Below, piece by piece: positions 31,023 through 38,594 of a stretch of 64,000 bases of DNA. The stretch is from Mycolicibacterium austroafricanum (GTDB lineage Bacteria; Actinomycetota; Actinomycetes; Mycobacteriales; Mycobacteriaceae), in NCBI RefSeq assembly GCF_000612725.1, contig NZ_HG964452.1, positions 58,974 through 122,973 on the forward strand. The letters run 5' to 3'. The position numbers and the translations under genes are program-made. Below the pieces are notes generated by a model that was given only the letters and a program-made list of their open reading frames with translations, was not told the DNA's origin and did no database searches. The first letter of the stretch is position 1. Each line of letters begins with the position of its first letter.

Positions 31023-31853
31023 ATGGAGGGATTCGCGGGCAAGGTGGCTGTCGTCACCGGCGCCGGTTCGGGCATCGGTCAGGCGCTGGCGATCGAGCTG
31101 GGCCGGTCCGGAGCTCGCGTCGCGATCAGCGACGTCGACACCGAGGGGCTCGCCGTCACCGAGGAACGCCTCAAGGCCATCGGCGCCCAGGTGAAGTCCG
31201 ACCGCCTCGACGTCACCGAACGCGAGACCTTCCTGCTCTACGCCGACGACGTCGCCGAGCACTTCGGCAGCGTCAACCAGATCTACAACAACGCCGGAAT
31301 CGCGTTCACCGGCGATATCGAGATCACCCAGTTCAAGGACATCGAGCGCGTGATGGACGTCGACTACTGGGGTGTCGTCAACGGCACCAAGGCATTCCTG
31401 CCGCATCTGATCGCCTCCGGCGACGGCCACGTCGTCAACGTCTCCAGCGTGTTCGGCCTCTTCTCGGTGCCGGGGCAGGCCGCCTACAACTCGGCGAAGT
31501 TCGCCGTCCGCGGTTTCACCGAGGCGCTCCGGCAGGAGATGGCGCTCGCCGGCCACCCCGTGAAGGTCTCCTGCGTACACCCCGGCGGCATCAAGACCGC
31601 GATCGCGCGCAACGCTTCCGCCGCAGAGGGGCTCGACGCCGAAGAACTCGCCAAGGCCTTCGACAAGAAGCTCGCCAGCACCACCCCGGAGAAGGCCGCC
31701 AAGATCATCCTCGACGGCGTCCGCAAGAACAGGGCCCGCATACTGGTCGGCAACGACGCCAAGGTGTTCGACGTCGTCGTCCGCGTCCTCGGCGCGGGAT
31801 ACCAGAGCCTGTTCCCCAAGGCGGTCGCCCGGCTGACACCGCCGGCCAAATAG
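31023..31853 (+). CDS. short-chain dehydrogenase/reductase (Rv1245c-like)
   Basis: The 276-residue SDR has the cofactor motif VTGAGSGIGQAL near residue 12, YNNAG near residue 90, catalytic Ser in NVSSVFG and the YNSAK catalytic Tyr-Lys pair near residue 158. ISDVDTEG after beta-2 ends in Asp, which favours NAD(H). A C-terminal extension (RVLGAGYQSLFPKAVARL) may touch the membrane. ATG 31023 is chosen over GTG 31017 because AGGGAG at 31012-31017 is a Shine-Dalgarno for the former. The length equals the M. tuberculosis orthologue. The substrate is unknown. Confidence 0.87.
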   Translation: MEGFAGKVAVVTGAGSGIGQALAIELGRSGARVAISDVDTEGLAVTEERLKAIGAQVKSDRLDVTERETFLLYADDVAEHFGSVNQIYNNAGIAFTGDIEITQFKDIERVMDVDYWGVVNGTKAFLPHLIASGDGHVVNVSSVFGLFSVPGQAAYNSAKFAVRGFTEALRQEMALAGHPVKVSCVHPGGIKTAIARNASAAEGLDAEELAKAFDKKLASTTPEKAAKIILDGVRKNRARILVGNDAKVFDVVVRVLGAGYQSLFPKAVARLTPPAK

Positions 31854-31873
31854 GGTCGCGGCCCCGCGCCGCT

Positions 31874-32788
31874 CTAGTTGCCGACGCCGAGCGGGTGTTC
31901 GTCCAGCCACTGCCCCGCCACAAGGCCGGGCTCGACGCCCTCGGCGACCTGCCGCCGCATGTCGGCCAACGACCCGGTGTCCAGGACACCGGCGATCTCG
32001 TTGAGCGCGAGCACCTGCGACTCGGTCAGCTCGTTGCGCCGATACAGCGGGACCAGGTTCTCGGCGCGGATCAGTGCCGTCTTATCCGACAGCACCACCA
32101 CCTCCGAGGGCACATCGGGGGCCGCGGTCGTCGTCCACGCCACATCGAGCTGCCCGGCGCGCAGGGCCTCGAACATCGCCTCGGCGTCGGCGAATCGGCG
32201 TGCCTCCGGCAACCTGCACGTCCCGACCGACAACGGGTGCGCCGTGGACCCCACGGCGCCGACCGAGACGTCGTCGCACCGTCGGGTCACCGCGATGACG
32301 TCACGACCGCCCCACTCGTCGGCGGTCCGCTCGGTGACCGCCACCGCGGGTTTGTCCTCGGCGGCGGTGGTGTAGTCACCGGCCGCGACACCTTCGGGCA
32401 ACACCGACAGCAGCGCCCGGTAGACCTGCACATCGGCGCGCGCGGACGCATCGGGGGCGAAGCGTTGCAGCAGTTGGCCGGTGAAGCCGGGCACCACCCG
32501 GATCTCCCCCGCGTCGAGCAGATCGAGCGGAGCATCCGTCACCTGCACGTGCGCCGGATTTCCGTAGAAGCGCAGGGCCGCCGCGTACAGGTGGGCGATC
32601 AGTTGCGACTCCGGATCGGCCGGGGCGCCGACCGGGATCGAGGGCGGCGGCGACTGACCACCGCACCCGGCCGCGATCGCCGCGGCCACCAGCACGCAAA
32701 CCAGCCGTAGCCAGCCGCCCCGAAACCGCTTGCGGCTCAGTCGACTATTCCTCGGACGCTGCGGCGACCGCCGCCGCCACCGCGGGAC
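31874..32788 (-). CDS. lpqZ: lipoprotein LpqZ, osmoprotectant-type ABC substrate-binding protein
   Basis: The exported protein has a hydrophobic signal ending AAAIAAGC (lipobox) and a periplasmic-binding fold of the glycine betaine/choline (OpuAC/OsmF) type: SQLIAHLYAAALRFYG, VVPGFTGQLLQRF, and LDVAWTTTAAPDVPSEVVVL. No permease or ATPase gene for it is nearby. The start is uncertain. The GTG at 32788 used here overlaps the malic-enzyme gene by 44 bp and gives an Arg-rich N-terminus; a non-standard CTG at 32740 would give 288 residues, close to the M. tuberculosis length. No ATG, GTG or TTG lies between. Confidence 0.75.
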   Translation of the reverse strand, partial: VPRWRRRSPQRPRNSRLSRKRFRGGWLRLVCVLVAAAIAAGCGGQSPPPSIPVGAPADPESQLIAHLYAAALRFYGNPAHVQVTDAPLDLLDAGEIRVVPGFTGQLLQRFAPDASARADVQVYRALLSVLPEGVAAGDYTTAAEDKPAVAVTERTADEWGGRDVIAVTRRCDDVSVGAVGSTAHPLSVGTCRLPEARRFADAEAMFEALRAGQLDVAWTTTAAPDVPSEVVVLSDKTALIRAENLVPLYRRNELTESQVLALNEIAGVLDTGSLADMRRQVAEGVEPGLVAGQWLDEHPLGVGN

Positions 32789-33938
32789 CCACCCGCGGAT
32801 CCAACGCACTCGGCACGATGTGGTCGACCGCGAGGTCGTCACCAACGACGGAGAAAATCGCTTCTGCCGCAGCAACTTTCATCTTCTCAGTGATCCGACG
32901 GGCGCCGGCGTCCAGTGCGCCGCGGAACACGCCGGGGAACGCCAACACGTTGTTGATCTGGTTCGGGAAGTCGCTGCGCCCGGTCGCCACCACCGCCGCG
33001 TACTTGCGCGCCGCATCGGGGTGGATCTCGGGGTCGGGGTTCGACAGCGCGAACACGATGCCGCCCGGCGCCATCGTCGCGATGATCTCCTCCGGAACGA
33101 GGCCCGCGGACACTCCGAGGAACATGTCGGCGCCGTCGAGCGCCTCGGCGATGCCGCCGGTGCGGCCCGCGGGGTTGGTGCGCTCGGCGAGTTCGGCCTT
33201 GAACGGGTTCAGGTCGCTGCGGCCGGTGTGGACGATGCCCTTGGAATCCAGCACCGTGACGTCGGGGATCCCCTTGGCCAGCAGGATGTTGGCACAGGCC
33301 ACACCGGCGGCCCCGGCGCCGGAGATCACCACGCGCAGCGAGTGCATGTCGCGACCCAGCGCCTTGGCCGCACCGTGCAACGCCGCGAGCACGACGATCG
33401 CGGTGCCGTGCTGGTCGTCATGCATCACCGGGCAGTCGAGGGCTTCGATGACGCGCCGCTCGATCTCGAAGCACCGCGGCGCGGAGATGTCCTCCAGGTT
33501 GACCGCCCCGAAGGTCGGGCGCAACCGGATCAGGGTCTCGACGATCTCGTCGGGGTCGTTGGTATCGAGCACGATCGGGATCGAGTCCAACCCACCGAAT
33601 GTCTTGAACAGCGCGCTCTTGCCCTCCATCACGGGCAGCGACGCCGCCGCGCCGATGTCACCGAGGCCGAGCACCGCGCTGCCGTCGCTGACGACGGCGA
33701 CGAGTCGGTGCGCCCAGGTGTACCTGGCGGCCAGCGTCTTGTCCGCGGCGATGGCGCGGCTGACCTGCGCCACCCCCGGGGTGTAGGCGATCGACAACGC
33801 CCGCTGGGTGTCCAGCGGCGAGTTCAGTGCAACCGAGAGCTTGCCGCCCTCGTGGGCCTCGAAAATCTCGGCATCCTCGATAACGACCTGGGGCGTACGC
33901 ACGGTTTCCACCACGGGCGTCAGGGTAACCGACCCCAC
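32745..33938 (-). CDS. NAD(P)-dependent malic enzyme (short bacterial type)
   Basis: The 397-residue enzyme oxidatively decarboxylates malate to pyruvate. It shows the malic N-terminal domain (LSIAYTPGVAQVSRAIA, catalytic Tyr, near residue 45), the metal-binding PVMHDDQHGTAIVVLAAL (near residue 155) and the Rossmann GAGAAGVACANILLAKG (near residue 190), then FALSNPDPEI. It lacks the phosphotransacetylase domain of MaeB-long forms. GTG 33938 is chosen because homology begins there; the longer reading crosses the corA promoter. In M. tuberculosis this place holds malate dehydrogenase (Rv1240), so the local malate-using enzyme differs. Confidence 0.88.
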   Translation of the reverse strand: MGSVTLTPVVETVRTPQVVIEDAEIFEAHEGGKLSVALNSPLDTQRALSIAYTPGVAQVSRAIAADKTLAARYTWAHRLVAVVSDGSAVLGLGDIGAAASLPVMEGKSALFKTFGGLDSIPIVLDTNDPDEIVETLIRLRPTFGAVNLEDISAPRCFEIERRVIEALDCPVMHDDQHGTAIVVLAALHGAAKALGRDMHSLRVVISGAGAAGVACANILLAKGIPDVTVLDSKGIVHTGRSDLNPFKAELAERTNPAGRTGGIAEALDGADMFLGVSAGLVPEEIIATMAPGGIVFALSNPDPEIHPDAARKYAAVVATGRSDFPNQINNVLAFPGVFRGALDAGARRITEKMKVAAAEAIFSVVGDDLAVDHIVPSALDPRVGPAVAAAVAAASEE

Positions 33939-34058
33939 AATCTCACAGGAACGGGTTCCCCCTTCGTGAGAAGAACAGGCCCGGTTGGGCGCGTACGATT
34001 TTCCGGTGCCCGCAGGGCATGCTTCAGCCGTACGCCCTGGAGAGGGGAGGTGACGCCC

Positions 34059-35183
34059 ATGCCCTCGTTCCGCGCACTGCCGCCGTCCCTGGTCCGGCAG
34101 GCCTCGAAGTCGCGAACCGCCGGCCAGCCCAACCCCCCGATTCCGGACGCCAGGCGCATCCACGTCCCGGTTTCCCAGGCGATGGTCGACTGCGGCGTCT
34201 ATTGCGAAGGGCAGCGGTTACCGGGCAAGTACACCCACGCCGCGGCGCTGGCCAAAGTCCACGAGCTCGAGGCCGACGGCAGGAAAGCGTTCGTCTGGAT
34301 CGGCCTGCACGAACCCGACGAACACCAGATGCAGACCGTCGCCGACGTGTTCGGCCTGCACCAACTCGCCGTCGAGGACGCTGTGCACGCCCACCAGCGG
34401 CCCAAACTCGAGCGCTACGACAAGATGCTGTTCCTCGTGCTCAAGACCGTGACCTACGTGGAGCACGATTCGATTGCCAAGGTCCGCGAGATCGTCGAGA
34501 CCGGCGAGATCATGATCTTCGTCGGCAGCGACTACGTCGTCACCGTGCGTCATGGTGAACACGGCGGGCTCGCCGGTGTACGCAAGCGGCTGGAGGCCTC
34601 GCCGGCGAACCTGCAACTGGGTCCCTACTCGGTGATGCACGCGATCGCCGACCATGTCGTGGACACCTACCTCGACGTCACCGATCTGATCGAAACCGAC
34701 ATCGACGCCATGGAGGAGGAGATCTTCTCCCCCCTGACAGCGACCAACATCGAGTCCATCTATCTGCTCAAACGTGAGGTGGTGGAACTGCGCCGGGCCG
34801 TCGGCCCACTGGCGACCGACCTGCAACGCATCGGAGCCGACCACGACGACCTGATCAACGTCGAGATCCGCCGGTACATGCGCGACGTACACGACCACAC
34901 CATCAAGGCCTCGGAACGAATCGCCAGCTACGACGAACTGCTCAGCTCACTGGTGCAGGCGGCGCTCGGCAAGGTTGCGATGCAGCAGAACGTCGACATG
35001 CGCAAGATCTCGGCCTGGGTGGCGATCGCCGCCGTCCCGACCGCGATGGCAGGCATCTACGGGATGAACTTCGACCACATGCCCGAACTGCACTGGACCT
35101 TCGGATACCCCGCGGTCCTGATGGTCATGATCTCGGTGTGTCTGCTGCTGTATCGCAACTTCCGGCGCAACAACTGGCTCTGA
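34059..35183 (+). CDS. corA: CorA-family magnesium/cobalt transporter
   Basis: The 374-residue channel has a large N-terminal cytosolic domain (FVWIGLHEPDEHQMQTVADVFGLH...VEDAVHAHQRPKLERY), a long stalk helix, and two C-terminal TM helices separated by the YGMNF signature (near residue 335), which forms the ion selectivity loop. The positive C-terminus RNFRRNNWL follows. It forms pentamers in the membrane and imports Mg2+. ATG 34059 follows GAGAGGGGAGG with suitable spacing. It is divergent from the malic-enzyme gene and followed by a tandem repeat. Confidence 0.92.
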   Translation: MPSFRALPPSLVRQASKSRTAGQPNPPIPDARRIHVPVSQAMVDCGVYCEGQRLPGKYTHAAALAKVHELEADGRKAFVWIGLHEPDEHQMQTVADVFGLHQLAVEDAVHAHQRPKLERYDKMLFLVLKTVTYVEHDSIAKVREIVETGEIMIFVGSDYVVTVRHGEHGGLAGVRKRLEASPANLQLGPYSVMHAIADHVVDTYLDVTDLIETDIDAMEEEIFSPLTATNIESIYLLKREVVELRRAVGPLATDLQRIGADHDDLINVEIRRYMRDVHDHTIKASERIASYDELLSSLVQAALGKVAMQQNVDMRKISAWVAIAAVPTAMAGIYGMNFDHMPELHWTFGYPAVLMVMISVCLLLYRNFRRNNWL

Positions 35184-35282
35184 GAAGTCGCAGCCGCGGG
35201 AGCAAGGCGTTCCGGCCGAACGAGCACTCCACGCGGTCTTTCACAGGATTTGGCGTACGGAATGCAACTTCGGCGCTGACGG

Positions 35283-35417
35283 CGGCCCGCCGCTCACGAC
35301 GGACTGGCGGCCCGCCGCTCACGACGGACTGGCGGCCCGCCGCTCACGACGGACTGGCGGCCCGCCGCTCACGACGGACTGGCGGCCCGCCGCTCACGAC
35401 GGACTGGCGGCCCGCCG
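35283..35417. repeat. 25-bp tandem repeat, five full copies plus a partial sixth
   Basis: Identical 25-bp units, each beginning CGGCCCGCCGCTCACG, start at 35283, 35308, 35333, 35358 and 35383, with ten bases of a sixth from 35408. Each unit contains the near-palindrome GGCGGCCCGCC at its junction with the next. The array fills the corA to SUFU-gene gap and extends past the stop codon into the 3' end of the latter. Confidence 0.97.
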
Positions 35418-35987
35418 CCGTGGGTCCGTGGGGTCGACCCCGTCCTGAACCCACGCCTCCCGCATCGCCTCGGCCCCCTTGAGCCGCACCCAGGCCGCCT
35501 CCGTCGCCGTGATCGGCACCGCCGAAAGCACCACGACGGGCGACAGCGGGTCAGGCAGGACGACGTCCTCGATGTCGCTGCGGCCCAACAGAAACGCCGT
35601 GAAGGGCGCACCCTCCCACAGCGGCATCTCCAGGTCCACCAGCGCATCGGGTGCCAGCACCAGACCCTCGACCGCCGGAGCCGCCGCGACGACCGCCACC
35701 GACCGCGACAATCCCGCCGGCGAAGGCCCCCGCAGCGCGACGACCACCTCCGCCCTGGGACCCTGCACAGGATCGGCGACCATCTCCGTCGGGTCCACCA
35801 TCGGATACCGTGAGCATCCGAGCGAAACATAGTGCACCGCAACGTCTCCCGGCCCCGCGAAGCGCATCACGTCGATCCGGTCGGCACCCAGGAACGTGAC
35901 GCTGGCCGTGTCCGGCTCGGCCGTGATGCCGTTGCGCACGAAGTGCTCCCGCACGTGCGCGCGGACCACGCCGAGGATGTCGCTCAC
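35394..35987 (-). CDS. suppressor-of-fused (SUFU) domain protein
   Basis: The 197-residue protein resembles the bacterial SUFU domain: ADRIDVMRFAGPGDVAVHYVSLGCSRYPM (residues about 35-63), then RAEVVVALRG and PLSPVVVLSAVPITATEAAWVRLKGAEAMREAW. Bacterial SUFU proteins often act as immunity or accessory proteins in toxin settings, but no toxin gene is near. The GTG start overlaps the sugC stop (GTGA), so translation is coupled to sugC. The last residues (RRRAASPS) are encoded inside the tandem repeat, where the frame meets TGA within the first unit. Function is unknown. Confidence 0.75.
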   Translation of the reverse strand: MSDILGVVRAHVREHFVRNGITAEPDTASVTFLGADRIDVMRFAGPGDVAVHYVSLGCSRYPMVDPTEMVADPVQGPRAEVVVALRGPSPAGLSRSVAVVAAAPAVEGLVLAPDALVDLEMPLWEGAPFTAFLLGRSDIEDVVLPDPLSPVVVLSAVPITATEAAWVRLKGAEAMREAWVQDGVDPTDPRRRAASPS

Positions 35988-37159
35988 GCACCGACCGCCG
36001 GAAGCGAGAGGTTGGCACCCGTGCGCGGATCGAAAAGCAGGACGTTGTCGGGATTCAGGGCCAGCTGCAGCGTCCGCCCCACCGCCGCACCGGACTGCGC
36101 CGGAACCCGTGCGACAAACTCGTTCTCACCGACCGTCGACTCAGCGGCGACCTCCGTGAGCTGCACCGCCTCGGCGCCGGGGCCGTCGACACCGAAATAC
36201 ACGTACTTGTCGGCGCCCAGCGACTCCACCATCTCGACCGTCACGTCGAAGACGAGCGCGCCGATCCTGGCATACGCGTCGATCACCGCGGCGTCCTCGA
36301 GGTGCTCAGGGCGGATCCCGGCGATCAGGTCATCGCAGGTCCGGTGACCCTTGAGTCGTTCGTACACCTGCCCGGTCAGCGGGATCTCGCCGAACGGCAG
36401 CCGAACACCGATCTCGGTCAGGGCTGCGGGAAAGAAGTTCATCGCCGGGGAGCCGATGAAGCCAGCGACGAACAGATTCGCAGGGCCGCGGTACAACTCG
36501 TCAGGTGTACCGATCTGCTGGACGGCACCGCCCAGCATCACCACCACGCGATCGCCGAGAGTCATCGCCTCCGTCTGGTCGTGGGTGACGTAGACGGTCG
36601 TCGTCCCGACTCTCTTCTGCAGCCGGGCGATCTCGCCGCGCATCTGGACCCGCAGCTTGGCGTCGAGATTGGACAGCGGCTCATCCATCAGGAACGCCTT
36701 CGGGTTTCGCACGATGGCGCGGCCCATCGCGACCCGCTGGCGCTGCCCGCCGGAAAGCTGGTCGGGTTTGCGGTCCAGAAGATCGGTCAGGTCAAGAGTT
36801 TTCGCGGTCTGCTCGACCTTCTCGGCGATCTCCTGCCTACTCAGCTTGGCCAGGGTCAGCGGGAACCCGATGTTCTGCCGCACAGTCATATGCGGGTAGA
36901 GCGCGTAGGACTGGAACACCATCGCGATGTCCCGGTCCTTCGTCGACCGCTCGTTGACCCGCTCGCCGTCGATGCGCAATTCACCGGACGTGATCTCCTC
37001 GAGCCCGGCGATCATGTTGAGCGTGGTGGATTTACCGCACCCCGACGGGCCGACCAGGATGACGAACTCGCCGTCGGCGACTGTGATCGACAGGTCCTTG
37101 ACGGCCGCCGTACCGTCCGCATAGCTCTTGGTCACCCTGTCCAGAACGATCTCAGCCAT
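35984..37159 (-). CDS. sugC: trehalose-type ABC transporter ATPase SugC (orphan)
   Basis: The 391-residue ATPase has Walker A GPSGCGKSTT near residue 36, Q-loop VFQSYALYPHM, signature LSGGQRQRVAMGRA near residue 133, Walker B AFLMDEPLSNLDA, the switch His in VTHDQTEA, and a C-terminal TOBE/OB regulatory region as in MalK/MsmK/SugC. In M. tuberculosis it energises LpqY-SugA-SugB for trehalose recycling. Here lpqY, sugA and sugB are absent: 120 bp upstream lies the Rv1234-like gene. It may serve permeases encoded elsewhere. The longer upstream reading is rejected because it lacks homology. Confidence 0.87.
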   Translation of the reverse strand: MAEIVLDRVTKSYADGTAAVKDLSITVADGEFVILVGPSGCGKSTTLNMIAGLEEITSGELRIDGERVNERSTKDRDIAMVFQSYALYPHMTVRQNIGFPLTLAKLSRQEIAEKVEQTAKTLDLTDLLDRKPDQLSGGQRQRVAMGRAIVRNPKAFLMDEPLSNLDAKLRVQMRGEIARLQKRVGTTTVYVTHDQTEAMTLGDRVVVMLGGAVQQIGTPDELYRGPANLFVAGFIGSPAMNFFPAALTEIGVRLPFGEIPLTGQVYERLKGHRTCDDLIAGIRPEHLEDAAVIDAYARIGALVFDVTVEMVESLGADKYVYFGVDGPGAEAVQLTEVAAESTVGENEFVARVPAQSGAAVGRTLQLALNPDNVLLFDPRTGANLSLPAVGA

Positions 37160-37204
37160 CGAGCGCAAACCGTAGAGCGAAGAGAGTGCGACGCGCAACA
37201 TTCT

Positions 37205-37273
37205 CCGTACGGGCGAGCGTGCGCAAAGTACGGATATCCACCGGCGTGGCGCCCGCAGACACGCACGCTCGCG
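37205..37273. repeat. intergenic palindromic element upstream of sugC
   Basis: Perfect 11-nt inverted arms GCGAGCGTGCG (37213-37223) and CGCACGCTCGC (37262-37272), 38 nt apart; a smaller pair CCGTAC/GTACGG is nested at the left. It lies exactly where lpqY-sugA-sugB would be expected. Confidence 0.65.
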
Positions 37274-37278
37274 GGGAG

Positions 37279-37806
37279 TTAGATGGTCAGTCGCGCGAGC
37301 AGATCCCGGCCACGCTCGGCGCTGCCCGGATCGCACAGCACGTCGTAACGTCCGGCGACCAGCTGCATCGTCGAGCTGAAATCTCTTGTGCCGCGAGCCA
37401 TCGCGTAAGGGATCGCCGAGGTGATCAACCCGAAGAACACACCGGCGACCAGACCCGTGATGAGCGCACTCCACGGGTTGGGGCTGAAAAAGCCCAGAAC
37501 GAGGCCGATGAACAGGCCCAGCCATGCACCGGTGAGCACCCCACCGCCGAGCACCTTCGGCCAGGTCAACCTGCCCGTCACCCGCTCGACCTGCATCAGG
37601 TCGACACCCACGATCGTGACGTGTTCGACCGGGAACTGTTGGTCCGACAGGTGATCGACCGCACGCTGCGCCTCGGCGTAGGTGGGGTAGGACCCGATCG
37701 GCCAGCCCTTCGGCGGAGTCGGCAAGCCCACCGGGCGACCCCGTCCCGCCGCCGGGCCACCGGCCGCCGCAGCGGGATTCTGTCCTGGCTGGAACGGACT
37801 GGTCAT
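37279..37806 (-). CDS. general-stress-protein-like membrane protein (Rv1234-like)
   Basis: The 175-residue protein equals the length of Rv1234. It has a Pro/Gly-rich N-terminus, a soluble domain of the general stress protein 17M type (GSYPTYAEAQRAVDHLSDQQFPVEHVTIVG, residues about 38-67), then two TM helices (GGGVLTGAWLGLFIGLVLGFF, ALITGLVAGVFFGLITSAIPYAM), then a short beta-rich tail. ATG 37806 is used because upstream residues are not conserved. In M. tuberculosis it precedes lpqY-sugABC in the same orientation. Activity is unknown. Confidence 0.82.
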   Translation of the reverse strand: MTSPFQPGQNPAAAAGGPAAGRGRPVGLPTPPKGWPIGSYPTYAEAQRAVDHLSDQQFPVEHVTIVGVDLMQVERVTGRLTWPKVLGGGVLTGAWLGLFIGLVLGFFSPNPWSALITGLVAGVFFGLITSAIPYAMARGTRDFSSTMQLVAGRYDVLCDPGSAERGRDLLARLTI

Positions 37807-37933
37807 CGTCTCTGCACTCCTTCGGTACGTCCCATGCAAACGCTAGTCCTCTTGATCAACGCGCGGCACCCATTGAAGGTGCCCCGAGCCGGGTTCACCT
37901 CGGGTTACCTGCGCTTAGGCTAGGTTGATCAGC

Positions 37934-38590
37934 ATGACAAGTTCGGACAACGACGCAGGCCGGGGCGAATCTTCGGATTCCACCGCAAGTGGGTCCGAGC
38001 CGTCCGCGGCCGGTTACGAACCGCCCCCCATCGAGCAGACGCAGAGCGCCCCGCCACCGGCCCAGGACTACCTCCCGCCGCCGGCCTACGACGCGCCGCC
38101 CGCCTACCCGCCGAGCCCCGGGTACGAACAGCAGCCCGGCTATCCGCCGTCGGGCGGTTTCGCGGCACCGGACTATCCGCCACCGCCCGCCGGCTATCCG
38201 CCGCCCTACCCCGACGCCGGACCGCCCCCGCCCTACCCGGGCTACGGCGCTCCCGGATACGGTGCGCCGTCCTATCCGCCCCCGCCGCCGTACGGGACGA
38301 TGCCCGGCGGATACCCGCCTGCCGGTGGCTATCCGGATGCGGGCTACGGATACGGCGCGCCCGCCCCGCAGGGCACCAACTCGCTGGCGATCGCGTCGCT
38401 GGTGGCCTCATGCGTCGGCCTGTTCTGCTGTATCGGTTCGATCGCCGGCATCGCGATGGGCGTCATCGCGCTCAGCCAGATCAAACAGACCCGCGCCGAA
38501 GGCCAGGGTCTGGCCGTCGCCGGCATCATCGTCGGTGTCATCACCCTGCTGATCAGCGGCATCGCCACCGTTGCCGTGATGGCTTCCTGA
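37934..38590 (+). CDS. DUF4190 membrane protein with Pro/Tyr/Gly-rich N-terminus (Rv1233c-like)
   Basis: The 218-residue protein has a disordered cytosolic part of about 135 residues rich in repeated PPxYPP and GYP units, then a DUF4190 domain with two TM helices (IASLVASCVGLFCCIGSIAGIAMGVIAL, GLAVAGIIVGVITLLISGIATVAVM). Such tails often mediate protein contacts at the membrane. TAGGTT (37921-37926) lies 7 nt before the ATG, giving a likely leaderless start, so the longer TTG reading is rejected. It is divergent from the Rv1234-like gene. Function is unknown. Confidence 0.82.
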   Translation: MTSSDNDAGRGESSDSTASGSEPSAAGYEPPPIEQTQSAPPPAQDYLPPPAYDAPPAYPPSPGYEQQPGYPPSGGFAAPDYPPPPAGYPPPYPDAGPPPPYPGYGAPGYGAPSYPPPPPYGTMPGGYPPAGGYPDAGYGYGAPAPQGTNSLAIASLVASCVGLFCCIGSIAGIAMGVIALSQIKQTRAEGQGLAVAGIIVGVITLLISGIATVAVMAS

Positions 38591-38594
38591 CCGG

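Noticed and set aside
33939..34058. Mg-sensing M-box riboswitch before corA
   Set aside because: The gap to the divergent malic-enzyme gene is only about 120 bp and I cannot find the conserved M-box core; the region holds just a strong Shine-Dalgarno.
35283..35417. CRISPR array
   Set aside because: The 25-bp units are directly adjacent with no spacers and no cas genes nearby.
35138..35482. Plus-strand frame through the tandem repeat, giving a repeated Arg/Thr/Gly/Pro peptide
   Set aside because: It starts inside corA in another frame, has no start signals, and its repeats only mirror the 25-bp DNA units.
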